From Stenopsyche tienmushanensis (taxonomy: Eukaryota > Arthropoda > Insecta > Trichoptera > Stenopsychidae), in assembly GCA_008973525.1 (NCBI GenBank), contig WACJ01000082.1:620001-684000 (forward strand): 64,000 bases of DNA, read 5' to 3'. Below, one piece after another: positions 36,201-46,815 of the stretch. The translations under genes were made by a program, and so were the position numbers. A model generated the notes under the pieces. That model saw only the letters and a list, made by a program, of their open reading frames with translations, did no database searches and was not told where the DNA came from. Every line of letters starts with the position of its first letter. Position 1 is the first letter of the stretch.

Positions 36201-39069
36201 TTTTGATTTGATGATTTGACTCCCAACAATTTTTTCCCTTCCTTTTTATTTGATATTTCAGTAATTTTCTTATTGAGAAGAGGCGAAGACCTCGGCGATG
36301 ATCTTACTTTTTGGCTTGAAACACTTGCAATTTGTTTAGATTCCGGAGTATTTGGTTCAGTTTTAATTTTAGCGCGTAAATCTCTATGACTTACTCTTTC
36401 CGTTGGCTTATTATCTAAAGAATCTTGAGTAATTTTATCCCAATACGAAATTGTAGACGAAGAAGCAGATTCTTCGGATTTAATCTCTGTTTTAATAGTT
36501 GCCTTAACGTTTCTCGATAATTTCTTTCGAAGTCCGAGATTCCCAATATTTTTGCCTTTCTTAATAGTAATTTGATCGTCATCTGCTCCATCCAACTGTG
36601 ATATTTTATTAAACGAATTTGAGGTACTTGCATTAAGATGAGCAATTTTAGAATTCTTTTTTGCATCATTTTTTGATTTGCTTTTATCGACACTGGACGT
36701 TTTTTGAGCCGATTGTTTAAAATGTTTAGACTTCTTATCTTTACTTTCAACGTCCTTCTTTTTAGTTAGCGAACAAAGCTCTGTAGCAGGTGGACGTAAA
36801 GGAACAACTTTAAACGAGATAACAAGCCGACATTTAATATCTAAAGCGCGTAACATACTAATGAAAATTAAAACTTTATTTTTTTTTGTTAGAGCAATTT
36901 TATTGCTAATTTGTTGTAATAAAGCTGCTTGTAAATGCAATTTATTTGGTTTATATCTTAATTCACTTTTATCTTCTTTTACCAAAATAGCATCAGAATA
37001 CCATTTTGTAATTTGTTCCAGATATTTCATATTAACTCTATTACTTGGATAGCAATGTTCAGATGGAATAAGTGATAAGGCTCTTCCCATTACAGATTCA
37101 TTATTAATGATACAATTAACGTAATTTCCATGCGCAATCCAACAAAGAATATGAACTTTATGCATAAAGACTTGATATTCTTTTTTCACTCTATTCAATC
37201 GCCGCCTCATCATCATTTCAATATCAGGGAGTTTACTTTTCCCTTTAGACGATGTGGTAGGTAAATCTAAGACAAGTTGAATACCACCCTTAGGAATCGT
37301 CACTTTAGTCTTTGTTTCACCTAAAAACATATATTTACATGAAATCAACAATATATCCAAATATATTAGAGGAGCCTGAAAATATTCGCCAATTTTAATA
37401 CGTTATGTTTGAGCTCAAAGCAGGCGCCCGCCATGGGCGCAACTGGGCTTGGGGCGCCCATGCGCACTGTTTGAAGATTCTACATACCTGTTAGGTGCTG
37501 TCTGTCCGATCTACATATATTAAGTTGTCTAATCCCTTTTTTCTTCGTTATCGTTTAAATATTGGGCCGACCCATCCGGTATAAGTCCGCAATAAAATAA
37601 AGACAACAATATATTCGTTTTGTAATGAGAATTCGTAATTGTTTTTTAGACAGGTTCGATTGCAAGGCGCTCATTTGTCATGTCAGCGATCCGAAAAGCG
37701 GACCACTTGGCCACTTCGTTCTCTTTTAGAGCTTTCTGCAGCATTTTCGGCAATAAATGCGTACCCGAGGCCTTGTATGATCTGTACAATCACGGAAGCC
37801 CCCTTTGAGGCTAATTTACATAGGTGGCTCTTGCCAAATGAGGTTGTGAACGAGTCTAGACTTCCTCCCACCCATTAAAATGATATATAACTATCTGTCA
37901 AACAAATATCAAACAACATAACGTCTTGTAACATAAAATTTATAAGGAACTGCCATCTATACGTTAGGTCGGGTACTTTTGGGATTATTTTCTTTGTCCG
38001 TGTCTCAAAAATTGGCGAATATTTTCAGGTCCCCCTAATATTTTTCAAACCTTTATTTAATTTACCTTCAACTTCTTCCAAATCTTCAATGTCCGAGTCA
38101 CTCATATCCATTTCATTAGTACGCTTTTCGTTTGTTTCATGATCTTCACCCATTGCTAATAAATCTCCAACATCGAATGAAGGTCCGGTAACACCAGAAT
38201 GTTTCTTATTATATAGATCTAAACTCTTTTTAGTTTCTTCCATTTTTTTAGAATGCTCTTGAAGATGTTGTAAATTAATTTTTTTAGGAGCCGATTTGAT
38301 TGTATCGGCCAAATTAGAATGATTCCCCTGAACAAAGAGAAAGATTATATTAATTTAAGAATGCAATATTTTATTATTTATTAATATTTCAAATTGAATT
38401 ACATTTTCAATGTCAGAATCGCTTTCCGATGCACTTAACCGTTGAACGTCTTCCGATTTTATTTTTGATCTAGAAACATCTGTTTTAATAGTCGATCTTG
38501 CAGATTCATCGACGTCTTTTGTGATATAAGATGTAAAATCCAATGGGATATTTGCATATCGCTTAGTATTGTCATTTTTACTGTCATCCTCGCTGTCTGT
38601 TCCTAAATATGTTTAAAATATTAATTAAAAAGTCAAAAATATGAATGCACAATAGGATAATAAAAAAGACCATACCGCTTTCAGATAAATTAAGAAAATC
38701 TGGTAATAATTTTTCTTGTTCTGTTAAGTCTTTTATGGAAAATATCTTCTCATTCAATTTTTCCTCCGATTCGGATATATCTACTTGAGTATTAACTGCT
38801 TTAGATACTCTTAACAGACTGGATCGCAATGAACTCTTCGTACATTTATTTTGAGGTTTCGCTAATTTTTTTGTGGGTATAGAGTTCTTTTTTACAGATT
38901 TATTAAAATGCTCATCTGAACTGCTGTTTGATTCTTCACTAGCATCGTCATCGTGAATTGATGCTTCTGAACCAGAATCTTGGAAATCTTGTTCCTTATC
39001 TTCCTCGCTACTGTCATCACCTTTGTAAGATATATTTTTCTTGACGACGGCTTTTCTTTTCGGTCGCAT
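33236..39069 (-). CDS. XPC: XPC / Rad4-family DNA damage recognition protein
   Basis: XPC finds helix-distorting lesions and starts global-genome nucleotide-excision repair. Exons in reading order are 39069-38676, 38602-38403, 38327-38066, 37320-35489, 34637-34396, 34316-34091, 34015-33847, 33760-33606 and 33448-33236. All joins keep frame and give about 1,230 residues (longer than human, near fly size). The acidic N-terminus is followed by a transglutaminase-like domain ([20 protein letters not shown], then LIPSEH). That domain is split by a long Lys/Ser-rich disordered insert in exon 4, then resumes with [23 protein letters not shown]1 starts at about residue 977 ([20 protein letters not shown]). 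BHD2 has [15 protein letters not shown]3 has [16 protein letters not shown] and [20 protein letters not shown]. The stop overlaps AATAAA on the - strand (33235-33240). Introns 34638-35488 and 37321-38065 are filled by transposons. Confidence 0.95.
34709..35327 (+). mobile_element. mariner element, deleted, inside an XPC intron
   Basis: The ends TTGGGTGTGTGAATAAGCTC and (reversed) TTGGGTGTGTGAATTAGCTC form inverted repeats of about 27 bases with few mismatches. TA flanks both sides (34707-34708, 35328-35329). Around 35120-35230 the + strand encodes broken mariner blocks: [20 protein letters not shown] reading, and [10 protein letters not shown] in another frame. The 619-base element sits in the intron 34638-35488 in sense opposite to XPC. 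Part of its left half recurs at 46440-46815. Confidence 0.85.
37369..38035. mobile_element. TA-flanked inverted-repeat element in an XPC intron
   Basis: The 28-base ends match at 25 positions (shared core CCTGAAAATATTCGCCAATT), and TA occurs next to each end (37367-37368, 38036-38037). The 745-base intron 37321-38065 would be only about 75 bases without it. Its ends carry sequences that read as splice sites: TTTTCAG at the inner edge facing exon 4 is one. No transposase is present. A family A hAT copy is nested inside (about 37411-37880). Confidence 0.8.
37411..37880 (+). mobile_element. hAT-type short element (family A), nested copy
   Basis: It runs from CAAAGCAGGCGCCCGCCATG through AAGTTGTCTAATCCC, TTTGTCATGTCAGCGATCCG and GATCTGTACAATCACGGAAG to CGAGTCTAGAC. 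The terminal 20-30 bases at both sides are missing or diverged, so the insertion event into the surrounding element cannot be proven from a target duplication. Confidence 0.7.
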
Positions 39070-39976
39070 GTTGGACTTAAATAAGAATAAATTTTATAAT
39101 GTAACAATAATATTCGATATTTATATTTTAAATATAATGAAATATTACGAATAAATGAATAATTTAATATAAAAATTGTCACATATAAAATGTATTTTTT
39201 ATTTACAGACTGATATTCTGTAAAATCACTGTGAATTGTGTAATATTTAAGTTTATAATACAGATTGGTAAATATTTTATTTAAAAAAATGACAAAATGT
39301 TAAAACTGAATGTATGGAGAGTAAACAACAAACATTTATATCAATCGCCGGGATTTGCGGGAAAATCTTTTGACAGTAAACATGTGAATAATATTTTTAA
39401 ACGGAAATAAAAATACATTTTTCGACCATTACACAATGTATCGGTTATAACATTTGTATTTCATAACAATCATATAATTTCTTTTAAAATACATTCTAAA
39501 ATGTGAAAAAAACACTACTTCTTAGATTCCATATCTTATTAGACAACTAATATTTTTTGTTGCCGAACATATTTTTTTAGTACAATATTATATAAGATAA
39601 AATTAAAATACATTAACTGGTATATTATATTGCGCTATTTATAAAATTAATTTTAAAGAAACTTTAAATTTTTGATGATAAAATAATCATTTTAAAATTA
39701 TTACTTTAAATTAAAAAGGCGAATGTTTTTTTTAGATATCATATAATAAAAACTCACGTATAAAATTAAAAATAGTCTGATTAAGCAATATTTTGAATTT
39801 TCGCATGTTACAATATTGGGTGGAATTGGCCGCGAAGCGTAGTGTTGTAGCCAAAATATTGATCGCGTTCAATATTTGTGACAACTGTCAGTGTATAGAC
39901 GGGATTCAGCGCATTTAAAGACAATAAATTGAATAACAACTTATCAATCCAGTCGGTGAAAAATTAAATCAGCAAG
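39070..39976. promoter_or_regulatory. Shared head-to-head upstream region of XPC and PPIL2
   Basis: The two start codons are 907 bases apart and point away from each other. The PPIL2-proximal part (39800-39960) is less AT-rich, with TTGGCCGCGAAGCG at about 39825-39840, and probably holds the PPIL2 promoter and 5' UTR. I see no TATA box that I would trust. Confidence 0.4.
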
Positions 39977-42275
39977 ATGGGTAAAAAACAGCATCAGAAG
40001 GATAAAATGTATGAAGGAAAAATATATTCTTGTGTTGTCAATACCTTTAATCTAATACTAACCTTAAATTTATGAAATTTCGCGTTTTAGGTATCTTACA
40101 TATACAGAATGGTCAACATTGTATGGGGGCAAACGCCCCGGACCTCCTACGGGCGAAGATATAACGTTTCGACGACTCCCTTATGATCATTGTTGTCTCT
40201 GTCTTCAACCGTATGAAAATCCATATTGTGACGCAGATGGGAACATTTTTGAACTTCAAGCTATTATAGATTTTGCTAAAAAATTCAAAATCAATCCCAT
40301 AACCGGAAAGGTGAGCTTTCGCACAATTTCAATATATCATATTTTTATATATGTTGCATTTAAATCTTTATCTTGTCTTTCATAGCCGATAAACGTCAAG
40401 ACATTATTTAAATTGAATTTTCAAAAAAATGCAAGTGGAGAATATCACTGTCCGGTTTTATTTAAAGTTTTTACGAAAAACTCTCATATAGTGGCAGTAA
40501 ACAAAACCGGAAATGTTTATTCGTATGAAGCCATTGAACAGTTGAATATTAAAGGAAAAAATTGGAAAGACTTGCTAAATGATGAACCATTCGAGAGAGC
40601 CGATTTGATAACATTACAGGATCCTAATAATTTGAATAAGTTTAATATATCTTCGTTTCATCACGTTAAAAACAATTTAAGAGTCGAAACTGAAGGTTTG
40701 TATTATTTATTTTTTACGGTAGTATCATAAGATTGTTTTTGTTAAAGTAATATATATTTGCAGAGGAAATTGCTTACAAGAAAGATCCCCAAGCACGACT
40801 AAAGACGATTTCTATGGAAACAAAGGAAATTCTTAGTGAACTTGAACGTGATTACAAAGCACCTGAAGTTAAATCAAATGTTAAACTTGTCGCCGACAAA
40901 TTTAATGCTGCTCATTATTCCACTGGAGCTGTAGCTGCTAGCTTTACTTCAACTGCTATGGTACCAGAGACTCACCATGAAGCTGCAATTATACACGAGG
41001 ATGATGTCCGATATGATAGAATTAAAAAAAAGGGTAAACAAATGTTCTTTTATTTATGGGGTATTTCCGAAAGGTCGGTTTTCGACCTTCTTATAGAACG
41101 AAATAGGTGAAAATCAAATGGTTTGAGATCTGACGCACAATGTTTATACGTCCGAATGACGCACACTGATTTTAAAGCTAGATTATAGAATATAGATGAG
41201 TCACTACTTAAGTTATACGCACATGATTATTACACCGCCATTTGACGGTGAAGCGGCAGGAACTTATTCACACACCCTTATAAATTACATTATGAATATG
41301 GCGAGTAAAATAAATTACATTTTTTAGGATACGTTCGTATGATCACTAACCTGGGGCCACTGAATTTGGAGATCTTTTGCGATATGGTACCAAAAACTGG
41401 CGAAAATTTCATTAAGCACTGTAATAACGGTTATTACAACGGGTTAAAGTTTCATAGATCTATCAGAAATTTTATGGTAACGATTTTAATCATTTAAATA
41501 CGTTGATATTCGAGTATTACCGATGTATTAAAGCATTGATTTGTTTGAATAGGTGCAGAGCGGTGATCCTACGGGGACAGGCTTGGGAGGTGAATCAATA
41601 TGGGGCAAAAAATTTGAAGACGATATCAAACCCAATCTTCATCATGCGGGTCGTGGTATTTTATCCATGGCAAACTCAGGGCCCCAATACAAACGGATCC
41701 CAATTGTAAATTACATCGTGTTGATTTTTAATGATTTCAAAAATTTACGATGCAAATTGTAATGTTATTTAATTTTTAGTTTCATTACGTATCGTTCCTG
41801 TAAACATTTAGACGGTAAGCATACGATTTTTGGCAAACTTGTTGGAGGATTAGATACTTTGACTGCGATTGAAAGGGTTGAGGTCGATAATAAAGATTGT
41901 CCCATTGAAGATATTATAATTAAGGCTACACAAGTTTTTGTTGATCCTTATCAAGAGGCAGATGAACAAGTATGTTTTTTTTTGCATAAGTTAATGTCTT
42001 GTAAATATACCTTTATTGTAAATATATTTTTATTCCAGTTAAGTAAAGAACGGGCCGAAGATTTAAAACATAAAATGGAAGAAAAAGCTAAGAGCAATGT
42101 TAAATCTTCGGCAAAAAATGAACCCAAAATTTATCGCAAAGGAGTTGGTAAATATTTAGATATTTCAAGTAGTAGTAGTAGCAGTAATTATAAATCAAAT
42201 GATCAAGCAGAACAGGAACCTGCTAAAAAGAAGCGTAACACTTCGTATCAATTTGGAGATTTTAAATCGTGGTGA
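39977..42275 (+). CDS. PPIL2: PPIL2, U-box cyclophilin, with a one-base frameshift
   Basis: PPIL2 (Cyp60) is a nuclear, spliceosome-associated protein with an N-terminal U-box and a C-terminal cyclophilin domain. Exons are 39977-40008, 40091-40310, 40386-40695, 40764-41033, 41328-41476, 41553-41705, 41780-41969 and 42039-42275. They total 1,561 nt, one base over 520 codons. It starts [11 protein letters not shown] as in other animals. The U-box region spans about residues 35-110. The linker has [11 protein letters not shown]. The cyclophilin domain runs from about residue 278 with catalytic FHRSIRNF (Arg 321). It ends with FGDFKSW. In exon 6 the run CCCC at 41682-41685 has one C too many: SGP is followed by an out-of-frame NTNGSQ, and as written translation would stop in exon 7 after about 385 residues. 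All other exons are intact, so an assembly error is as likely as a real mutation. Confidence 0.92.
41250..41281 (-). mobile_element. mariner terminal repeat fragment in a PPIL2 intron
   Basis: The + strand reads GGAACTTATTCACACACCCT, nearly the same as the right end of the mariner element at 34709-35327. The rest of the intron (41034-41249) may be a deleted body of the same family; no second end is clear. Confidence 0.55.
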
Positions 42276-42331
42276 AATAGCATTTATTTAAATTGTCCAT
42301 ATGTTCATTATCGACAAATGTATTATTTTAA

Positions 42332-42337
42332 AATAAA
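42332..42337 (+). terminator. Poly(A) signal of PPIL2
   Basis: AATAAA lies 57 bases after the PPIL2 stop codon. Confidence 0.6.
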
Positions 42338-42461
42338 GTATCGCATAATATGTTTTTGTTCAAATCATTTACTCTTTTTAACGGTTTTTTAACATTTTTT
42401 TTATGCGAAAAGTATTAAATACAGAATTTTGATATTTAGTGTGCTGACTAGGCGATCTATA

Positions 42462-42780
42462 TCTTCTAATCTGATATATAAAAATTAATCTTTGTTCGTA
42501 TGTAATGCGCTGCCATATCGTTCATCAGATTGCGATAAAACTTCATCCTATTTATTGCTAAGGATTGCGTGAGTAACATAAGCATAGTCTAATATATAAA
42601 AATCAATGTTTGTTTGTCCGTATGTAATGCGCTCCCATACCGTTCATCTGATTGCAATAAAACTTTGTCAACTTATTGTTTACACTTGCGGGAATAACAT
42701 AGGTACAGTAAAAATATTGTTTGTGTACGCAGTTTGTTATGCGAGACGTGGCAATGCAACGTATGCCGGGTAATTACTAG
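42462..42780 (+). mobile_element. Helitron-like repeat with two head units and a CTAG end
   Basis: Two successive heads (42475 and 42591) both carry TATATAAAAATYAATSTTTG and GCGCTGCCATAYCG-type blocks. The second continues through TACACTTGCGGGAATAACAT and GCGAGACGTGGCAATGCAAC to GCCGGGTAATTACTAG, followed by T. It is the longest and cleanest copy of this family in the window. Confidence 0.65.
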
Positions 42781-43960
42781 TTGAACATAAAAATATTTTT
42801 TAAAGTTTGACAAAGCATGGTAGTGGGAGTAAGTGAAGCCATGTATAACCATGTATTCGTGTATGGTTTGAAAGTGTGTGAAAAAAACTAAAAAATAGTG
42901 AGTGATCGAAGAAATGTTTGTGTTTTTATCAACGTATTTTGTAACTTTTTGTTCTGTAACGTAGACGCCTTGCTGACACAAGGCGGTCCGCTATCTTCGT
43001 CGCTGCGATTTGATAACCACGTTCTTTAGACGCATCGGAGTGGCGCTCAAAACCGTGAGTGATCACTTGAAAGATGACCACAGTACGGTGATGTACAGGG
43101 CGGGTCCGAATGTTGGTCTGACTCTGATTAACGACGGAGGTCAGGATTCTTTATAACTTTCGGTGACAGGATTCCTGAACAGGAGCTCCGCATGGTGATT
43201 ATATCAAGGGACAAAATGCTGGCGCAACGCATATAACTTGCGATTTTTTTTTATATCGACTTGAAATTTACTGATAGTGTTCTTAAGCATTGATTCTTTC
43301 CGGTACATGAAGAAAAAAAAACAAGAATTTAAACAATAAGGAAATGTTCAACACTCAGGGACTCACAACAATGCGGATTGTTTGATCTTCAGATGAATAT
43401 ATGAATTCATAGAAGTTTAGTAACAACAACAAAGTATACAATATTCTATTTGTAAAATTAATAAAATAATATCTATTTGTGTCGCTTCTTCAGACGAAAA
43501 TATAAATAAATCGTCGACTATATGCTTTAAAACACTTTTTATTTGACTAAATTAGCATCAATACAAAACAAGTAAATTAGACATTGACAAGTCTTTTATA
43601 GGTTAGAAAGTATTTGCTTGCCATGTATAAAAAATTAAATGAGATAAAAGCTTTGGAAAAAAAAAATTAAAACAACAAGCACTTTTGACCATTATAAATA
43701 AATGCAGATTCGTAGCACATGTAATAAATAATTAATATCGACATTGGAATATTTTGTAATTTAATTTAATCTTTGTGAAATTAATAATATTTTTTACCCT
43801 TTTTGTAAAATATTTTTAATTAATTTAAATTTCCGTTGTTTAAGCATTTTTTAAATCGCACGTATATACTATTTTCAGTGCGTCATTTCGTTTTCCGGAA
43901 TATATTTATATTATTACAGATGATCAGTCCTTTCGTGATATGATTGTTTATAAATGTTTT
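42781..43960. other. No recognised gene
   Basis: A perfect hairpin (arms CGCCTTG and CAAGGCG, loop CTGACA) lies at about 42966-42985 in a less AT-rich stretch that continues to 43230. From 43240 on the sequence is AT-rich without open frames. Confidence 0.35.
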
Positions 43961-44046
43961 TTTTTTATTTTGACGCATGGTGTTTATGGTTGTAAAGTCG
44001 GTGGTCTACAGTGACGTTGAAGCTTTGACTGCGGCTTCGGCCAATC

Positions 44047-44059
44047 ATGGATGATCTAG
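44047..44059 (+). CDS. Possible very short first coding exon
   Basis: ATGGATGATCTAG is followed at once by a consensus donor GTAAGC. The 80 bases before it (GGTGGTCTACAGTGACGTTG and CTTTGACTGCGGCTTCGGCC) are less AT-rich than the surroundings, as in a 5' UTR. It would encode Met-Asp-Asp-Leu in phase 1. No second exon was recognised in the next several kb, so this is only a candidate. Confidence 0.2.
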
Positions 44060-44309
44060 GTAAGCACGTCCGGCTTTCTAATAAACCACATCCTTCGTCC
44101 TTCACAGCTCTGATTTGCGGTTACATGTCACGACACTTTGACGTTTACCCATGCGAAATGTCAACACACCGCATGCCAATTCTACGTATGTACATCGGTT
44201 GCGAGTCGTTACATTTGAAAATATCCAACATGAAATGTAGTTTTGCATAATATACAAACAATTTCGTCCACTGTTATATGATATTTTATCAATAAACATC
44301 GGATTCTTA

Positions 44310-45790
44310 TATATTGGAGTGACATATTCGTTAATTTACAGGTTATTGTTATTCTGCGACTCTGTGACCCAGACAAAAATAACTGTTTTATCAACTTAAC
44401 GATATGTTTTAATGTACGTCGTATAAATTTTTCTGTTGCTTTTAAATGATAAAAAATGTCTACCATATTTCAAATTATAGCAGTTAATTGATAATATTTC
44501 AAATCTTATTGTAATCTTATAATTTGTGTTAAATACATAGATGACGCTACATAAATATTTATCTGTCAAAGCGTTCAATTCGATACGATTTGAATATAGA
44601 CGTGTATTTTATTAGTCTTACAAAGACACGTTCAAATACATTTTTATTGAGCATTTGTGATGCTATATTTATCTTACTTAAAACATTATTTGTTTGTTGG
44701 TCTAATCATCTACGCTCGTTATAGTAAGCATCCTTTTGTCGTTGTGGATGTGCCACAATTACTTAATCACTACTACAATTGAATGTCGCGTGCATATTAC
44801 TAATTGAACAGAGTAAATTCTTTCCATTTGAGGTTTTTAAAGCGTTCAACTTTTATAATGTTTTATTTGTCAACGCGTTAAATATCTAACATGGCTTAAG
44901 ATGATTAATAAGAATTTGTCATGTAGACGGCCGAAACCCATGTATTGCTAATTTATCGATTAATAATCGAGTGATTTTATAAAAATACAATGCAAAACCA
45001 ATGTATTGATATTGCAGTGTTATTAGACAAGGGCATTATTTCATCTTCTATTATAATAATCTTAATACTATAATAATATTTGCATTTGGCAATACTTTTT
45101 GATGTTTTAAGTGCGTTACTTGTTTTCTTTTTAAGCGTTTAAGGAACTCTTATTCAAGCAATTGTGATAGCGTAAGAAAATGTATGACATATTTTAAGTA
45201 TGTCATTCGGAAGAAGACCTTTGGAAAGACTAATAGTATAAAACTAAAGTTTCAATTGAGCTTGAAGAACGACATAAAAACGAAATTGGAAGTATTTGAA
45301 TACATTTGCTTGTCAATTTCAAGGTATCATGATAATAAGTATAAAAAATGATGATGATAATCCGAAATAATGCAAAATTTTGCAATTTATTTATGAGCAA
45401 GTCTATTATTTTTAGTTATGCAAGTTTTTATTTTGCATAATTTTTTTAATTATCAATTTGTATTTATAATCAGTTTGATTTAAGACCAGAATAATAGAAG
45501 AAACATCTCATTGTATGTCAATGAGTGAAAATAGTTTGTGAAAGCGTCGACTCTTTTAGTGCCATGATAAAAAAATCATAAAAATGTAAGAACGGTATTT
45601 ACAAAATTCAAAAAGGAACATATTACGGAATAAATCAATGCGTTGGATCATTGTAGTTTGATAATGAACACGTAGTAAAAAGTATTTTGAAGACTTTGTC
45701 AAAAAATGAAGCGTTACCTACTACAAAACAAGTGATTTGTGCAGTTATGCCGTAAAAATTGTAGTTTAATTATGCTTATAAACATTTATT
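44310..45790. other. AT-rich, no recognised gene
   Basis: There are no long open frames, inverted-repeat ends or repeat blocks that I can match to other parts of the window. Confidence 0.4.
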
Positions 45791-45801
45791 ACAGCCACGT
45801 C

Positions 45802-46216
45802 CAGGGGCGTAATAAGGGCGTTGCAAAGCAGGTGCCCGCCACGGGCGCAAATGGGCTTGGGGCGCAAAACGCAGAATATCAGTCGAGAGATGCACGTGGT
45901 TTTCATTTTACTTGGCCATTTTAATTTACATGGACCAACACTGATTGACTCTGTCCGTTTTTATAATATATACTAAGGTATCTAATCCATCTTTTCTTCG
46001 TTAGTGCTATGTTCAGGTATGGCATCCGATCGCGAGCCGCTCATTCGTCATATCAGCGGTCCGAAAAGCGGACCGATTGAGCATACAAACCTTATGGCCA
46101 CTCCGTCCTCTTTTGGGGCTTTTTACGGCATTTTCTATGATATGTACGATCACGGAAGCAACGTAGCTTAAGTTAGATACTTGCCACGGGCGCTTCATAC
46201 CCTAGCTACGGCTTTG
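45802..46216 (+). mobile_element. hAT-type short element (family A), most complete copy
   Basis: It begins CAGGGGCGTAATAAGGGCGT and ends CGCTTCATACCCTAGCTACG then GCTTTG, so both ends start CA.. with GCCGTA/GCGTAA cores when read inward. The flanks are GCCACGTC (45794-45801) and GCCACATC (46217-46224): an 8-base target duplication with one mismatch, as expected for hAT. The 415-base body has no transposase. A Helitron or SINE origin is not supported. Confidence 0.75.
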
Positions 46217-46439
46217 GCCACATCCATTCGCCACCAGCTTAAGATTTTTCTAACACATATCTTGCGATGATATGTAGACTTGACTGTCGCATTAGTACAT
46301 TTAAATTCTTCTTTCGTGTATCGAATATGAGGGCGCCAAAATTGATATATCGTTGTCCGGGTCTAAGAGGATTAATGGATGTCATTCGACAAAAAATAGT
46401 ATTCTAAAGAATATTTTAAGCGTCATAAAATTTAGGTAT

Positions 46440-46815
46440 AATTAACTAAAATCGAAATAAGACGACTTTTGTTCGTGTTGTCTTGAGAGCAGGTGTTTGT
46501 TTTTATAATTAAAATACTCGCATCATTCTTATCGTTGATTAATTTTGTTATTCCCCTTTGACTGTTCTGGAGTGGCGTCATTAGCCGAATATCATCACTC
46601 CATTGCAAATCTACTCCTTCAGAAGTAAACTGGCAGGTTTGCACGGTAATCCTGTCCTTTTATTTTCGCAACACATTAATAGTAAAAAATAGCTGAACAA
46701 CAGCAAGCAGATGTCATGCAAGTTGAACATTAATAAATATTCCGAAGAAATGAAGGAATATTGTGTGCTATCAACAGTGTTAAGGTTCATTTATTGAGCC
46801 TGGTTCATTATTAAG
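46440..46815 (+). mobile_element. mariner-type element, second copy, truncated
   Basis: It matches 34745-35040 in order: GTGTTGTCTTGAGAGCAGG, TTATTCCCCTTTGACTGTTC, TGGAGTGGCGT, ACTCCTTCAGAAGTAAACTGG, GTGTGCTATCAACAGTGTTA and AGGTTCATTTATTGAGC. The terminal repeats and transposase blocks are absent. Confidence 0.75.

Noticed and set aside
35724..36206. Open frames on the + strand within the large XPC exon
   Set aside because: They are antisense shadows of the Lys/Ser-rich XPC region.
37321..37360. Extension of XPC exon 4 upstream into the open frame that continues past 37320
   Set aside because: The acceptor TTTTTAG at 37321-37327 joins in frame to the GTAAAT donor at 38065 and gives EVEGETKTKV without transposon sequence. 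The extension would only add intron and element DNA.
42966..42985. Perfect 7-base stem hairpin as a bacterial-type terminator or tRNA arm
   Set aside because: The setting is eukaryotic, no T run follows, and no cloverleaf could be drawn.
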